Shown here piece after piece: positions 1 through 9,906 of a stretch of DNA of 64,000 bases. A program made the position numbers and the translations under genes. The DNA comes from Pseudogymnoascus destructans. Taxonomy: Eukaryota; Ascomycota; Leotiomycetes; Thelebolales; Thelebolaceae. Every line of letters begins with the position of its first letter. Within the stretch, counting starts at the first letter, position 1. Where the stretch lies: positions 620,001-684,000 of the forward strand of contig NW_020167530.1 in the NCBI RefSeq assembly GCF_001641265.1, given 5' to 3'. Under the pieces are notes generated by a model. That model was given only the letters and a program-made list of their open reading frames with translations, searched no databases and was not told where the DNA came from.

Positions 1-1931
1 TGGCTTATACGCCACTCAGCTGAGAGGACTGTACTAGAGCACGTTTTCCATCGCTAGGCACAGTTAATGCTGCACTACTTATACACCACTGCCGACGGCT
101 GAGATACTAGATAATTCACTGACGTGCTGTTCGTTAGTGGCGCTGACATGGCTGCCACACTCGTCTTGCGCCGGGCTGAGCTGAGACTGATGGTAAGTGC
201 GTGCGTGTGGGCTTGCGGCGTTTCTTCAACGCGAGTATGGTACACGCGCAGGCTGGAGAGCGGTAAGAGAAGCAAGCTGCCTCTGAAGAGCGGATGATTT
301 CGACGAGGGGGTGGAGGGAGTTTCACGCATCAGCAAATAGTCACCCGAAGTCCCAGCTACGAAACAATCTGATGATACGGTATCAGATCAAGGCCTCATC
401 TTCCCGGAAGAGCGGTGTGGTAGTGAAATGAAATGAACGCCCACCTCGTCTAGAATTCCCATAGCTAATCTCCCATTGACGCTGGGGATTGACGGCTAAA
501 TGACCCGGTGGTCGTTGAAACAAAGACCAGTGCTTAATTAGCAATTAACAATTCACCCATCCCCATCTACCGCCGTCTCATCGCCTCCTCGCACATCCCA
601 AGTCGGAGTTCGACCGAGGTGCAGCACTTTACAATCTGTACACCATACAGCATCGCCGGTCATCCGAAGTCCAGCACCAGCGCCAGCAAGCTCACCCCCC
701 AAGCTCCAGGCCCAGCCCAGACCTGTCCAGGAGCACAGGAAAATAAAAATAACCAAAATTACACGGATAGCCACCGACCCACCAACCCACCAACCCCCAA
801 CCCCCATCCCCCTTGACTCTCCACCCCCCAAACCCGCTCAGCCTGCACCGTGCACGTACCTGTTCGATCGCGTCCAGCGGCTACGCACCTGGGCGGGACA
901 AACGTGACGGGGGGTCGGAGTCTCTGAGACTCCATCTAGAGCACTCTCGACATCCCATAGCCGTTTATACCTGTAACGACCCGTTGTGTGTTGTTTCGAC
1001 TTGCTGCCCACCTCCTCTGATGCCTGGCAAATCCAAAAAACCCCCGCTCTCATCGATGAGAAGTTAGCTGCGTGGATGTCTGCGAGGAAACCAAGGTGTC
1101 TGCTGGCCTCCTTGCGCGGATCCCCCTGCTTCCGTGGGGATGATTTGATGTCTCCTCTGCGGAATGGAGAGGTCCGAAACAACCTCCCAAATATCACATG
1201 ACGCCCCCCTTCTTGACGACTTTAGTAGCGGCTCCTCCAAAATCATTGTATGCGGCCCGTGTTATCCAGCTGCGTCTACTTCCTCTAGGCCAGGGGGCCT
1301 GGATAGGTATTCAAGAACCACAAAGCCCAAATGCACCAGCCAGCCAGACTGCCATACCAGACCTTCACACAATCCATCCCAATTCCAATCCCACCTCCCC
1401 GAATCACACTCACCACCGGCTCCCCCTCCCGCGTCCGTTCTATGACGCCAGTTCTGAAACACGCACGCAGGGTGGTTGGGTGTCTCGCAGCCAGGACGGG
1501 TAGAGTTACTCCGTATTCCATTCCAGCTTCCAGCGCGTCAGTCAAACCAGCGTGGTCCCATACTGCTGGCATACACAAGTCTATTTACGGTGTCGAGACA
1601 CGGGCTTCTCGTGAGAAGGGGGTGGGGGGAATGGAGGAGGATCGGGGCTTGGAAGGTGGGGGAGGTTGGGATAATGGGTTTGTGCTTGTGTTTGGTGATT
1701 GATTGTCTGTTCTGTTCTGTTTGTTAGGGGTATAATGATACACCTAACCGTTCCCAGCTCCATCCTCCCCCACCTTCCCATTTGCCTTCCGAGACCGATA
1801 GCTAGTCTCTATCAATAGAACAACTGTCCCGCTGCTCCATCTCCTTTTCACCTTCCCATCTGCCTTCCAAAGCCGAGAGCTAGCTTCTACAATAAAACAC
1901 CCGCCTCGAGGTCAAGCACCTCGCTCATTCA
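1..1931. other. Intergenic region, no gene recognised
   Basis: No reading frame here resembles a protein family I know. The open frames on both strands are short, start anywhere and are rich in Pro, Ser and Arg, as expected of chance frames in C/T-rich promoter-like DNA. Pyrimidine-rich and poly-C stretches lie around 660-850 and 1370-1430. I saw no tRNA-like cloverleaf. It may contain the regulatory region of a gene lying left of the window. Confidence 0.5.
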
Positions 1932-2876
1932 CTACCCCTTCAGCTCACCCAGCGCAGCTATATCAGCCAGAAAGCGACGGACACTTGTACCCACGACCTC
2001 CTTGACCCAGAAATCCACGTCGCTGTCTAGGATAGCTGATAGTCCGAGTTGCAGTCCGTCTAGAATATCTTGATACGTAACTTCCTGGGCATCTATCACG
2101 GAAAGTGCTGAGGTTGGTGGTAGGGCCGGCACAGCGAGGGATGGCGGGGGTGTTGGACTTGCGGCTGATGGGTTGGTAGGTCGATGATTAGGGGTAGGGT
2201 CGCGTTTGACAGGATCGCCGATTTTCGCCCCGGATTCAAGAAGTCTTGGGTGTTCAAAAATGTGAGCAACCGGTAGACCAGCAAGGGGCTTGTCTGTGCC
2301 ATTGGCATATATAGACGGCTTTCTCAGCGACGGAAATAGGAATGGCGCCCCCGCTAGCTCAGACGATGACCCTTCCAAACTCTTCTCTATTCTTTGAGTA
2401 TGCCCAAGCACAGCCGGGGAGACTCGGTGCGTAACTGTCACCTGTGTTGCACGGCTCATCGGCTCGGATTGCGGACGCTGATATTGAACAGAAGGGCTGC
2501 TAATATTGGTTGTTGGCCGCACGTCATGCTTCCCGACTTTTCCACGTGGAATCTGGTTTCTTAACAAAGACTTGTGTGCTCCCTCCCTGTAGCAAATAGA
2601 CCCTCCAAGGCGCGTGACTGTGCACCCCAACGCGTGGTGAGGTTCCCGGAGTACTGCCAAGCCTGGGAACGAGACGCGGCCTTGAGAAATGTATCGCCTG
2701 CGGGCACCCGTCTGCCTTATAGATCCAGTTGGAATCGGTATTTTTGAGTGGAATGGTGCTTTCTGTATAATTCCATGCGAAGGCGTGCACTCGGTTCCAT
2801 GGCTGGACATCGATCGCAGGCGGGTGAGGCCGAAACGATGGAAGCCTTTCAAGTGGGCGTTTGGTGGCAACATCAT
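1932..2876 (-). CDS. Hypothetical fungal protein, 314 aa
   Basis: Single uninterrupted frame of 314 codons. The first two thirds are basic and low in recognisable structure. A Pro/Thr/Ser-rich linker (about residues 225-260) leads to a compact acidic, helical-looking C-terminal block (about 262-314) with alternating Leu, Ile and Asp, including EVTYQDILDGLQLGLSAIL. That tail looks like the conserved part, and the N-terminal region may be disordered. I do not recognise the family and assign no function. No signal peptide or membrane segment is evident. The first in-frame ATG is used, and the N-terminal 60 residues look the least gene-like, so a later start is possible. The 3' end faces empty sequence, and the next gene to the right (SDHAF1-like) is on the same strand. 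Confidence 0.55.
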   Translation of the reverse strand: MMLPPNAHLKGFHRFGLTRLRSMSSHGTECTPSHGIIQKAPFHSKIPIPTGSIRQTGARRRYISQGRVSFPGLAVLREPHHALGCTVTRLGGSICYREGAHKSLLRNQIPRGKVGKHDVRPTTNISSPSVQYQRPQSEPMSRATQVTVTHRVSPAVLGHTQRIEKSLEGSSSELAGAPFLFPSLRKPSIYANGTDKPLAGLPVAHIFEHPRLLESGAKIGDPVKRDPTPNHRPTNPSAASPTPPPSLAVPALPPTSALSVIDAQEVTYQDILDGLQLGLSAILDSDVDFWVKEVVGTSVRRFLADIAALGELKG

Positions 2877-3059
2877 GTAGCACTGTCTGCGGTATCGATC
2901 ATGTTGCCTTCAAGACTCGATCCAGCTCCGAATAGGAATATATGCCAGTCATCGTGAATCACGGCAGTCCCGGTCGCTCTTGCCTCCATTATTCCCTTTG
3001 CCAACCCAATACGCGTCGAGGTCCCATCTTATCGAGGAGCCAGACCATCCATTTTCGAC

Positions 3060-3406
3060 CTATCGAATGTCTTTTATACCGGGTGAAGCGTATATCTCCA
3101 ATTGTCGATTCCCTTTTCTTAAAAGGTATTCAATCGCGCCGAAATCCTTCTTGTTGAGGCCAATGTTCTTCTCGAACTCGTGTCTACATCGGTCGGTTAG
3201 CGCCAATTGCTACCCAAGACATATTGTATAGCTTTGTCATACCTGGCAAATTTCTCGAAGTGCATCTTTGTCTCCTTGGAACTTCGTCAGCAAATTGAGC
3301 TCACACGACCAGGCCGAGGTAAACAAACAGCCGGTTTCTTCCTGCTTTCTCTTAGGCATTTTCTATAGAGTGCCAAGGCCTCTCTCTGTAACCCTGAGAG
3401 CCTCAT
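3060..3406 (-). CDS. SDH6: Succinate dehydrogenase assembly factor, Sdh6/SDHAF1 type (LYR protein)
   Basis: Three exons on the minus strand, 3406-3329, 3274-3243 and 3183-3060, with introns of 54 and 59 nt. The second intron carries a GCTAAC branch sequence. The spliced frame gives 77 aa. It begins MRLSGLQREALALYRKCLRE, where the L-Y-R tripeptide is the defining mark of LYR-motif mitochondrial assembly factors. It ends with the block IEYLLRKGNRQLEIY and SPGIKDIR, typical of SDHAF1. Known role of the family: a matrix chaperone that helps insert iron-sulfur clusters into the Sdh2 subunit of complex II. The usual length is 70-120 aa, so this copy looks complete. The exons are too short to appear as long open frames, so the gene is easy to miss. 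It is divergent from the FAH-like gene across about 340 bp. Confidence 0.85.
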
Positions 3407-3746
3407 TTGGCAGGATCTCAAGAATATCCGAGATGCGAGTTGATTCGACGGATCGTATGTTCTTCAAAACTTTCGGACAGCTGTCGATTCAATGTTAAAG
3501 TTTCGGGATATTTCTTCATTCGTGGAAAGCCAGAGGCCGTGTGATTCCGCAGATCCGCAGCCGATGGGGCAGGGGTACCGATTTTGTGGGAATGTCGCGT
3601 TGGAGATCTGCCGTTGGGGTAAACTGCGGGACAACCGTGGGGGATATATCAAATGGGGGTCGGAAATACTTAAAGAGACTGACTCCAGCGAAATGGTAGA
3701 CTTCTCATGGTTTAAACTTCGGAAGCAAGAGCACCGAAAACCCGCG
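3407..3746. promoter_or_regulatory. Divergent intergenic region between SDH6-like and FAH-like genes
   Basis: This 340-bp stretch separates two genes transcribed away from each other, so it must contain both core promoters. Short open frames cross it on both strands but match nothing I recognise. I could not identify a specific factor-binding site with confidence. Confidence 0.4.
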
Positions 3747-4709
3747 ATGTCATCATCCTTTACCGTACGTCAGCGGTCACCTTGGGAGATGCGTTCTCAC
3801 ATTTAGCTTCTGGATGCTAACACTCTCTCCAGCGCCTTGTCCGATTTCTGGCCACAGATGGCCGGACTTATTATGGAGATGCCATTCTACCCACGGGCGT
3901 GACGGATCTTGCTAAGACCAAGCAAGCCAGAATTATTGAAGGCTCGATCTTTGGGAATTATAAGATAACCAACAAGATCGTCGACATCAAACGACTCCTG
4001 ACACCCCTGGCACTCGAGGATGTCCGAACCGTCCGCTGCTCGGGACTCAACTATGAAAAGCACGCCAGGGAGTCAAACCTTCCACTCCCAGATTACCCCG
4101 TCTTGTTTTACAAACCAGTAACCTCCCTTACTGGTCCCTTGGATCCCATTCCGGTCCATCCCCAGGCCCAAGTGGGAGAAGGCCTAGATTATGAGGGAGA
4201 TCGTTGTCATAGGGAAACCTTGCTCCGATGTCTCTGAGTCAGAGGCCTTGGACTATATCCTTGGTTATGCAGTTGGGAACGATGTTTCTCACCGCGACTG
4301 GCAGCTCAAGTATGGAGATGGACAATGGGGAATCGGCAAAGGCTTTGATGGATGGGGACCTTTCGGGCCGGGGATCGTGAGCAACAAGGTCATTGGAAAC
4401 CCTCAATCCCTGCGGGTAAGTACGAAGGTGAATGGTAAGACCGTCCAGGATGATATGATTTTTGGAATTGCGAAGTCGATCGCATTCCTAAGCATAGGCA
4501 CCACTTTACTTCCCGGAGACGATAAGTACTGCCTTTCCTGCTTGATGCATATAAAGCGGCCTTTGCTTACGACAGATAGACCCTCCGGTGTTGGAATGGG
4601 AATGAGCCTTCAGTGCTGGCTAAAGGATGCTGATGTTGATGTCTCCCTAGAGAACGTTGGAACTGTCTCAAATACAGTGCGGTTCGACAAACCAACAGCG
4701 AAGCTCTAA
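3747..4709 (+). pseudogene. Fumarylacetoacetate-hydrolase-family gene, frameshifted
   Basis: Exon 1 (3747-3764) encodes MSSSFT. Intron 1 (3765-3832) has GTACGT, a GCTAAC branch and AG. Exon 2 then reads RLVRFLATDGRTYYGDAIL and the FAH-family signature VRCSGLNYEKHARESN. After GEGLDYE (about 4187) the homologous frame (VVIGKPCSDVSESEALDYI, then YAVGNDVSHRDWQLK) continues one base out of phase, so one nucleotide is missing. FAH-superfamily enzymes are metal-dependent C-C hydrolases, decarboxylases or isomerases. The E...E/D metal-binding region falls at the break. A second lesion follows LLPGD: an intron-like stretch ends in a good branch and ACAG (about 4570-4576), but its expected GTAAGT donor reads GATAAGT. 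Four or five residues before PSGVGMG are absent. Two independent defects favour a young pseudogene over a sequencing error. Confidence 0.75.
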
Positions 4710-4883
4710 TGAGCTTTGGCTAGCCTGACGTGCATTTCATGGGAGGTTTATGGATAGAAACACGGTATTGGATTATACCCGTACAGTAGAAATATATAGC
4801 CGCCAACCTTTGGTTGACTCAGTGCATTGCCGTTTCAATACTCAATGCATCAAAAGTAGATTTTGGTTTGCTATCTGTATCCA

Positions 4884-6179
4884 TCAGTCAAACGGAATCC
4901 TTCTCAATCCCTCACCGCCGCCTCTTCTCTTCATCTCCTGCGCCGCAGCTACACTACTCGGCACCTTGATTCCGCAGCAATCGCCCCAGCTGTTCATCTG
5001 ATGCACGTGCTTCATGCCATCAACCATGACTACAACCTCTCCACCTTCGGCATCCTCGCCTTCCTCAGGCAGGCCAAGATCCTCTTCACGGTTCATCTCC
5101 TCCACCGCTGGCACGAGCGATCCAAACATGAAGTGCTGCATCACAGGCAACTTCTTTAGGACTTCGGCGACAAACATCCGCTTCATACCATCCAACACCT
5201 TCTCCCACGATTTAGCAGCCGATATGTCGTCCAACATCGGCGAGTGCCATCGCAGACCCTCAACATTCTTGACACTATTGACAAAAGCTACCTGGTTCAG
5301 GTATAGATAATCCGCGCCATACTCCTCGAGGGTGATGTTTTGGTGGATGGAAAGTGGACGGATGTAGGGATGGTGGAGCAGCTGACTTGCGCCGAAGAGG
5401 AAGGGCAGGAATTGGTAGTCGTCAAGACCCCAGACTCCATGAGAACCAGCCGGCTCGAGATAATATGTAGACTGGATATGGCGCATAAGCGTTAAGTATT
5501 TAGTGAACACCTTCAGCACCAAGTGTTGGAAGTCGTCGCGTGTGATTATGGATAGCTGGTACAGACAGAGGAGCCAAACCATGAAGTTCAACTCGTGGCC
5601 TGACCCGTAGTCAATGCGTGTGCGGTTGCCGAACGACTGGAGGAAATATGTCGAGACTTCTGTTATCGCCTTCTCGTCGGAGATGCCCAGTTTCTTGTGC
5701 CACGCAGTGTGTTCCTTCGCTGTCAGGTCGACGAAGTCCCGGAAGCCCCTATTGCCAAAGCGAGAGTCACCTTGTTCGTCAGCTGGGCTGCGTAATATTA
5801 CATTTTCGACATTATCGAGTATGTCAAGTATGCTCTGGACGACAGGGCTGGACGTCTTTTTGGAGACGGCGGAGATTGGCATGTCGACTACGGCACATGC
5901 AAGGCCGAAGACGAAGGCGACCAGAAGGTCATGGGTAGGCGAGGCCAGGAATAAGTCGTGGTCTTTCTTAGACAATATACGGCGGCTGGGCTTTGTAAAT
6001 TCTAATGCTGATGTATCGGTCGGTGGAGGGAGCGGTGGCGTTTCTGGGACTGGGAGGGGATTCGCGGCTGGCGCTTGCCGACGTTTAGACTGTAGCTTTG
6101 GGATACGATCTCTAAGATTTGGAATACTCGCAGCCTGCGCCTCTTTTGGTGTATCAGTGGTTGCAGGCATGTTGACCAA
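4884..6179 (-). CDS. PP2A phosphatase activator, PTPA/Rrd family
   Basis: Intronless 431-aa frame. PTPA proteins are peptidyl-prolyl isomerases that activate the PP2A catalytic subunit in an ATP-dependent way, acting in cytosol and nucleus. Family hallmarks visible are the central nucleotide/peptide-binding block YGSGHELNFMVWL (about residue 195), the segment GVWGLDDYQFLPFLFGASQL, and HFMFGSLVPAV near residue 375. The N-terminal 60 residues are Pro-rich and variable. The C-terminal tail has the short motif GWGDCCGIKVPS (here SWGDCCGIKVPS) and ends IPFD, which I associate with the fungal Rrd1/Rrd2 paralogues. I cannot decide between the two. A second in-frame Met lies at residue 4. The gene is divergent from RRP46, with 216 bp between the two starts. 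Confidence 0.9.
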   Translation of the reverse strand: MVNMPATTDTPKEAQAASIPNLRDRIPKLQSKRRQAPAANPLPVPETPPLPPPTDTSALEFTKPSRRILSKKDHDLFLASPTHDLLVAFVFGLACAVVDMPISAVSKKTSSPVVQSILDILDNVENVILRSPADEQGDSRFGNRGFRDFVDLTAKEHTAWHKKLGISDEKAITEVSTYFLQSFGNRTRIDYGSGHELNFMVWLLCLYQLSIITRDDFQHLVLKVFTKYLTLMRHIQSTYYLEPAGSHGVWGLDDYQFLPFLFGASQLLHHPYIRPLSIHQNITLEEYGADYLYLNQVAFVNSVKNVEGLRWHSPMLDDISAAKSWEKVLDGMKRMFVAEVLKKLPVMQHFMFGSLVPAVEEMNREEDLGLPEEGEDAEGGEVVVMVDGMKHVHQMNSWGDCCGIKVPSSVAAAQEMKRRGGGEGLRRIPFD

Positions 6180-6395
6180 TGTGAAAAGGTTTGTAAGTTG
6201 GTGGTTGTATTGACAGCGAGAGCTGTATTACCCTCACACACGATATACCCTGCAAGGCTGAGGAGCTGGAGCTAAGACGCCGGGTGTCCCGCATTTTAGC
6301 GTCACTTTTCGGCAGCCGTATCAAAAAGTCACCAAGACGAAACAATCAACTTCTTCAAGCCCCAGTCTTCTACTACACCGCGCAACGTAGACACC
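6180..6395. promoter_or_regulatory. Short bidirectional promoter (PTPA / RRP46)
   Basis: Only 216 bp separate the start codons of the PTPA gene on the minus strand and RRP46 on the plus strand. Both promoters and both 5' UTRs must fit here, so co-regulation of these two housekeeping genes is plausible. No specific binding site could be assigned. Confidence 0.45.
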
Positions 6396-7187
6396 ATGTC
6401 GTCTTCTCAAGAACCCAGCGCAATCTTGTCGCATCTCCATAGCACAGATGGTTCTGCGACATTTTCACAGAACGGATATACGATCATAGGCGCTGTCAAC
6501 GGCCCAATCGAAGTTCAACGCCGCGACGAGCTTCCTGAAGAGGCTGCCATCGATGTCATCGTACGGCCAGCAGCGGGAGTTGGAAGCACTCGTGAGCGGC
6601 ATCTAGAGTCAATCATCGAACGGACGTTGCGGCAAATGGTATTAATCAGCAACTTTCCTCGGACGCTGATTCAAGTTACTCTCCAAGTAACGAGCATACC
6701 TCCAGACGAGACGGCGACTTCCAAATCAATCCAGACTTCTTCGGTATTTCTCTCTCACCCAACTGTTATGATTACCTAGTCTAACATTGCTCTACAGACT
6801 CTACCTATCTTACCCGCATTGCTCCAAACGGCCATCCTGGCTCTCCTCTCCGCCGCCATCCCACTTTCCACCTCTTTGACAGCAACCTTCCTCGCCATCT
6901 CTGAAAAAGGAAAGATTCTTCAGAACCCCAGTCTTCTCGAAACCCAAACCGCACAGTCTATACACGTATTAGCTTTTACCTCGAATGCCGAACCTCTTGT
7001 CATCGAGAGCCAAGGTTCCTTTACGCCAGCTCAGTGGGACGAAGTCTGCATCCAGGCAGAGAAGATTTGCTGTGGCTCGACCGACCCAGATGCCATGGTT
7101 GACGAAGGCGAGAAAGGTGGAATGATGCAATTTGTTCAGACTGTTGTCGAAGAGAAGGTCGACAAAGATATGGCATGGAGGACGTGA
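6396..7187 (+). CDS. RRP46: Exosome complex subunit Rrp46 (RNase PH-like)
   Basis: Two exons, 6396-6743 and 6798-7187, joined across a 54-nt intron (GTATTT, CTAAC branch, TACAG), give 245 aa. Rrp46 is one of the six RNase PH-like subunits in the ring of the eukaryotic RNA exosome. It is catalytically inert in yeast and guides RNA to Rrp44 or Rrp6. The sequence shows the N-terminal RNase PH fold (DGSATFSQNGYTIIGAVNGPIEV, typed here in part) with the PIEV strand. The helix LESIIERTLRQMVLISNFPR and the second half LLQTAILALLSAAIPLSTSL follow. The length is slightly above yeast Rrp46 (223 aa). The start is the first Met of the frame. The 97-aa frame overlapping its 3' end (7175-7468) is probably 3' UTR. 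Confidence 0.88.
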
Positions 7188-9906
7188 TGATCCTGAGAAC
7201 CTTCGTCTCACAATATAGTTCACGGCGAGGAACCACAGATACGGCCCTGCTCCAAGTGAAGCAAAGGGCAGGCAAAGGAGCCGAAATGTTCTTCAGGTCC
7301 AAGAATGGGAAGCTGGAGCCTGTTGTGGCTCAAATAGCATTCTCAGCTCAACTCTCGAGTCGTCGCGTTACGGTTGTCAATAAGGACGGTTTAAGACAGA
7401 GGTATCCCGCAGGAAAGGGGGCTGACGCGGCAGACAATCAACAGGATATACTTGACGTGTGGTCTTGAGAAGGATGGAGCATTATGCTACGAGCGAATGC
7501 CAAGATATGACAAACCTCCCTGAATTGTTTTGCTCCATCGGTGGCACCGTCGCCTCGTGCCACTCCCAGACCTCCACGTTCATGCATTGCTGCTACGTTG
7601 CTGTGAATCTTGCTATTACGTCCCATCCTCAAAAGGTAAAACAATCCTACCGTAAGAGCCTCTTCGCGCTCCCTGCCCTCCCTGTCCTTATTCGTGGGAA
7701 CCAGCTGTCAATTCCAGCGCCCAGCTCCCAAGCTGAGGTGCATCCGCCACTACCGAAACAGAGGAGGCGGCTTGCATATTCCCCACGGACAAGCTGTCAG
7801 TTCCCAGTATGGGGCTCCTCCAAACGTGACACTGGTGGGAGTGTTTCGGGGGTTTGTGTAGTTTCAGATCGTCTGCGTTCGGGTGACAGGCCGATAGCCA
7901 AGTGAACAAGAAGGGACGGCATTATGCCATTATTATCAGGGTATATGGGGTGAGTCGGAGAATAACCTATATCACGGTTTATGAAGCGGTAATGGGCTGA
8001 GGCAGCTTGCCCCTATGAAGTCGCTACATAGGAATTCCGCCGTGGAGAAGCCGACACACCTGCCCCATTGATGGAGCTCCAACCTGCGGAATCCCAGCGC
8101 CTACCCAGGAGGCTTGTTACAGACAAGTGGAGTCTTGCGGCGAGACGAGACAACTTCGGCCTCGACCTCCAAGCCGCGGAGGAAGAGGTCGATGCGAGTC
8201 GTGCCATAGCAACCCCTTGGCGTATGACTTGTCACCTGTCAGTATGTGCAATAATTGCATTGATACGTGTGCGAACTACCGCCTGTGACGAGGGTGTGAA
8301 GCACGTTGTCCAGCTGTGGCAGCCTCTAGTGTTGGATGTTGAGGTCCAGTTGGGACAGGTGCTATATTGGACAGCTTAGCCGGCCACTCCTATATGCTGT
8401 GGAGTTGATGGATTGAGGCGCCGTCGCAGCTGTGGGATCACCTTCAAGGACATGTCTCCCTCCAGGCCAAGTTATGTAAAATGAGGGATGGCACGTTCCC
8501 CATCGGCCTCTCCCATTCGTAATGCTCCTCCGCTATACACCGTCGTAACGCGCACGTATACTGCAGTGCAGCGCTCGAAACACTCGCGGCGCATTCGCTC
8601 GCCTGTTGAGTCGAGAGCAAGTCCCTCCGTATCCCGAGATGCTAGCCTCGTCTCAAAATCACGAGCCGCCTCCTCGCTCCCGTCGCCGCCTCGCCGGAGG
8701 GACTAACTTTTTATTCTGAAGACGCGAGGCCACGGAGTATAAGAGGTGAAAGGCCTCGCTTTTGGCGTCCTATTCTTTCGGTACGTCGCTGTGCTGGCCC
8801 CTGCTACCGTCTTTATTACCTGGACTATCATCGAGTTGCGCTGGGAGCATCGAACAAACTATACCTTACACTATACACCTTAATTCGAACTTCTCTGCAT
8901 ATCTTTACTGCCATTACCGCGTCTGCCGCTTTCAATAGATTTCATTGTTCCATCCTATACCCTATAATAGAAGTCTCCATTACGATAGACAAGACCTGAA
9001 AGAAGCCTCTTGTTCCAACCTCGAGCCGCCGGCCGACATACGCATCATCGAGGACCTGCCGTCTCTAATTCGCCGTCTCCACAGACGACAATCACGCATC
9101 TCTACGAAATCGCGCATAAGCGTCAAGCAGGCCTTCTGCACGAGCCCCGGCAGCAATCACCTGTGGCTTTTGTTCCTGTCCCGATACAGCCCATTTCATT
9201 TCCACAACAGTCCACAGTCCACAGTCCACAGTCCACAGTCCACAGTCCACAGTCCACAGTCCACAGTCCACAGTCCACAGTCCACATCGGTCCTCGCGGT
9301 ACAATTACGTGCGATCCTGCAGCATCAAGACGCCGTCAAACTATCGATTTGGTGGAAGCGCATCTGTAAGTCATACTATTCGACACATCTCTACCGCCAT
9401 CGAGCAGCCAAGACCATCAATCATGGCGACCTCTCACTATCGGGTGCTTGAAGCTTTAGCAGATGTGACTTGGTGTGTGATAATGGTCAGTGGGCGCATG
9501 GCTAACGATGGCATCTCTCTCCAAAGATTAGATCTAGCAAATCCCGTTCCCGCCCCGCAATCCCGCTCCGTTGGAACTTATCCCCCGCCATCTCGAGTCA
9601 ATAATCCCGCGAATTTCTCCGTATACGTATAGTTCTCACATTCAGTTTTATATATATATTGATATTTATTCCCTTCTCGACATACTCTTATTCGCCAATA
9701 ATTATTATTTGACTTTCCCCAACCTCACCTTTTCGAATCCTCCAACTCCGGACGGACATACGCCTGCCTCCACAATCTCCCCGCCGATCTTGTCATCTGA
9801 GCCCGCAGCTGTGTAACCCTATATTAACTCCGAACAGATCCCACGCCCGTCAACACTGAGCGCTCGACCCCCAATCCGCCTCCTACTAGCGATACCCCCC
9901 GTCGCG
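7188..9906. other. Long intergenic region without a recognised gene
   Basis: About 2.7 kb between RRP46 and the NAD kinase gene. Scattered open frames of 60-170 codons on both strands have no family resemblance and low-complexity composition. The region from about 8480 onward is C/T-rich and probably contains the promoter and long 5' leader of the kinase gene. The only structured item is the 7-bp tandem repeat near 9.2 kb. Confidence 0.5.
9208..9285. repeat. Heptanucleotide tandem repeat (CAGTCCA)n
   Basis: About eleven near-perfect copies of the 7-bp unit CAGTCCA. Because 7 is not a multiple of 3, every frame through it is open and encodes the same seven-residue peptide repeat (S-T-V-H-S-P-Q) in a different phase. 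That explains the long-looking open frames here on both strands. It lies about 600 bp upstream of the NAD kinase start, and its length is likely to vary between strains. Confidence 0.9.

Noticed and set aside
7175..7468. 97-codon frame overlapping the RRP46 stop
   Set aside because: No domain or conservation signal recognised. Most likely 3' UTR.
9092..9304. Frames encoding repeated V-D-C-G-L-W-T near 9.2 kb
   Set aside because: Produced by the 7-bp tandem repeat and not a real protein.
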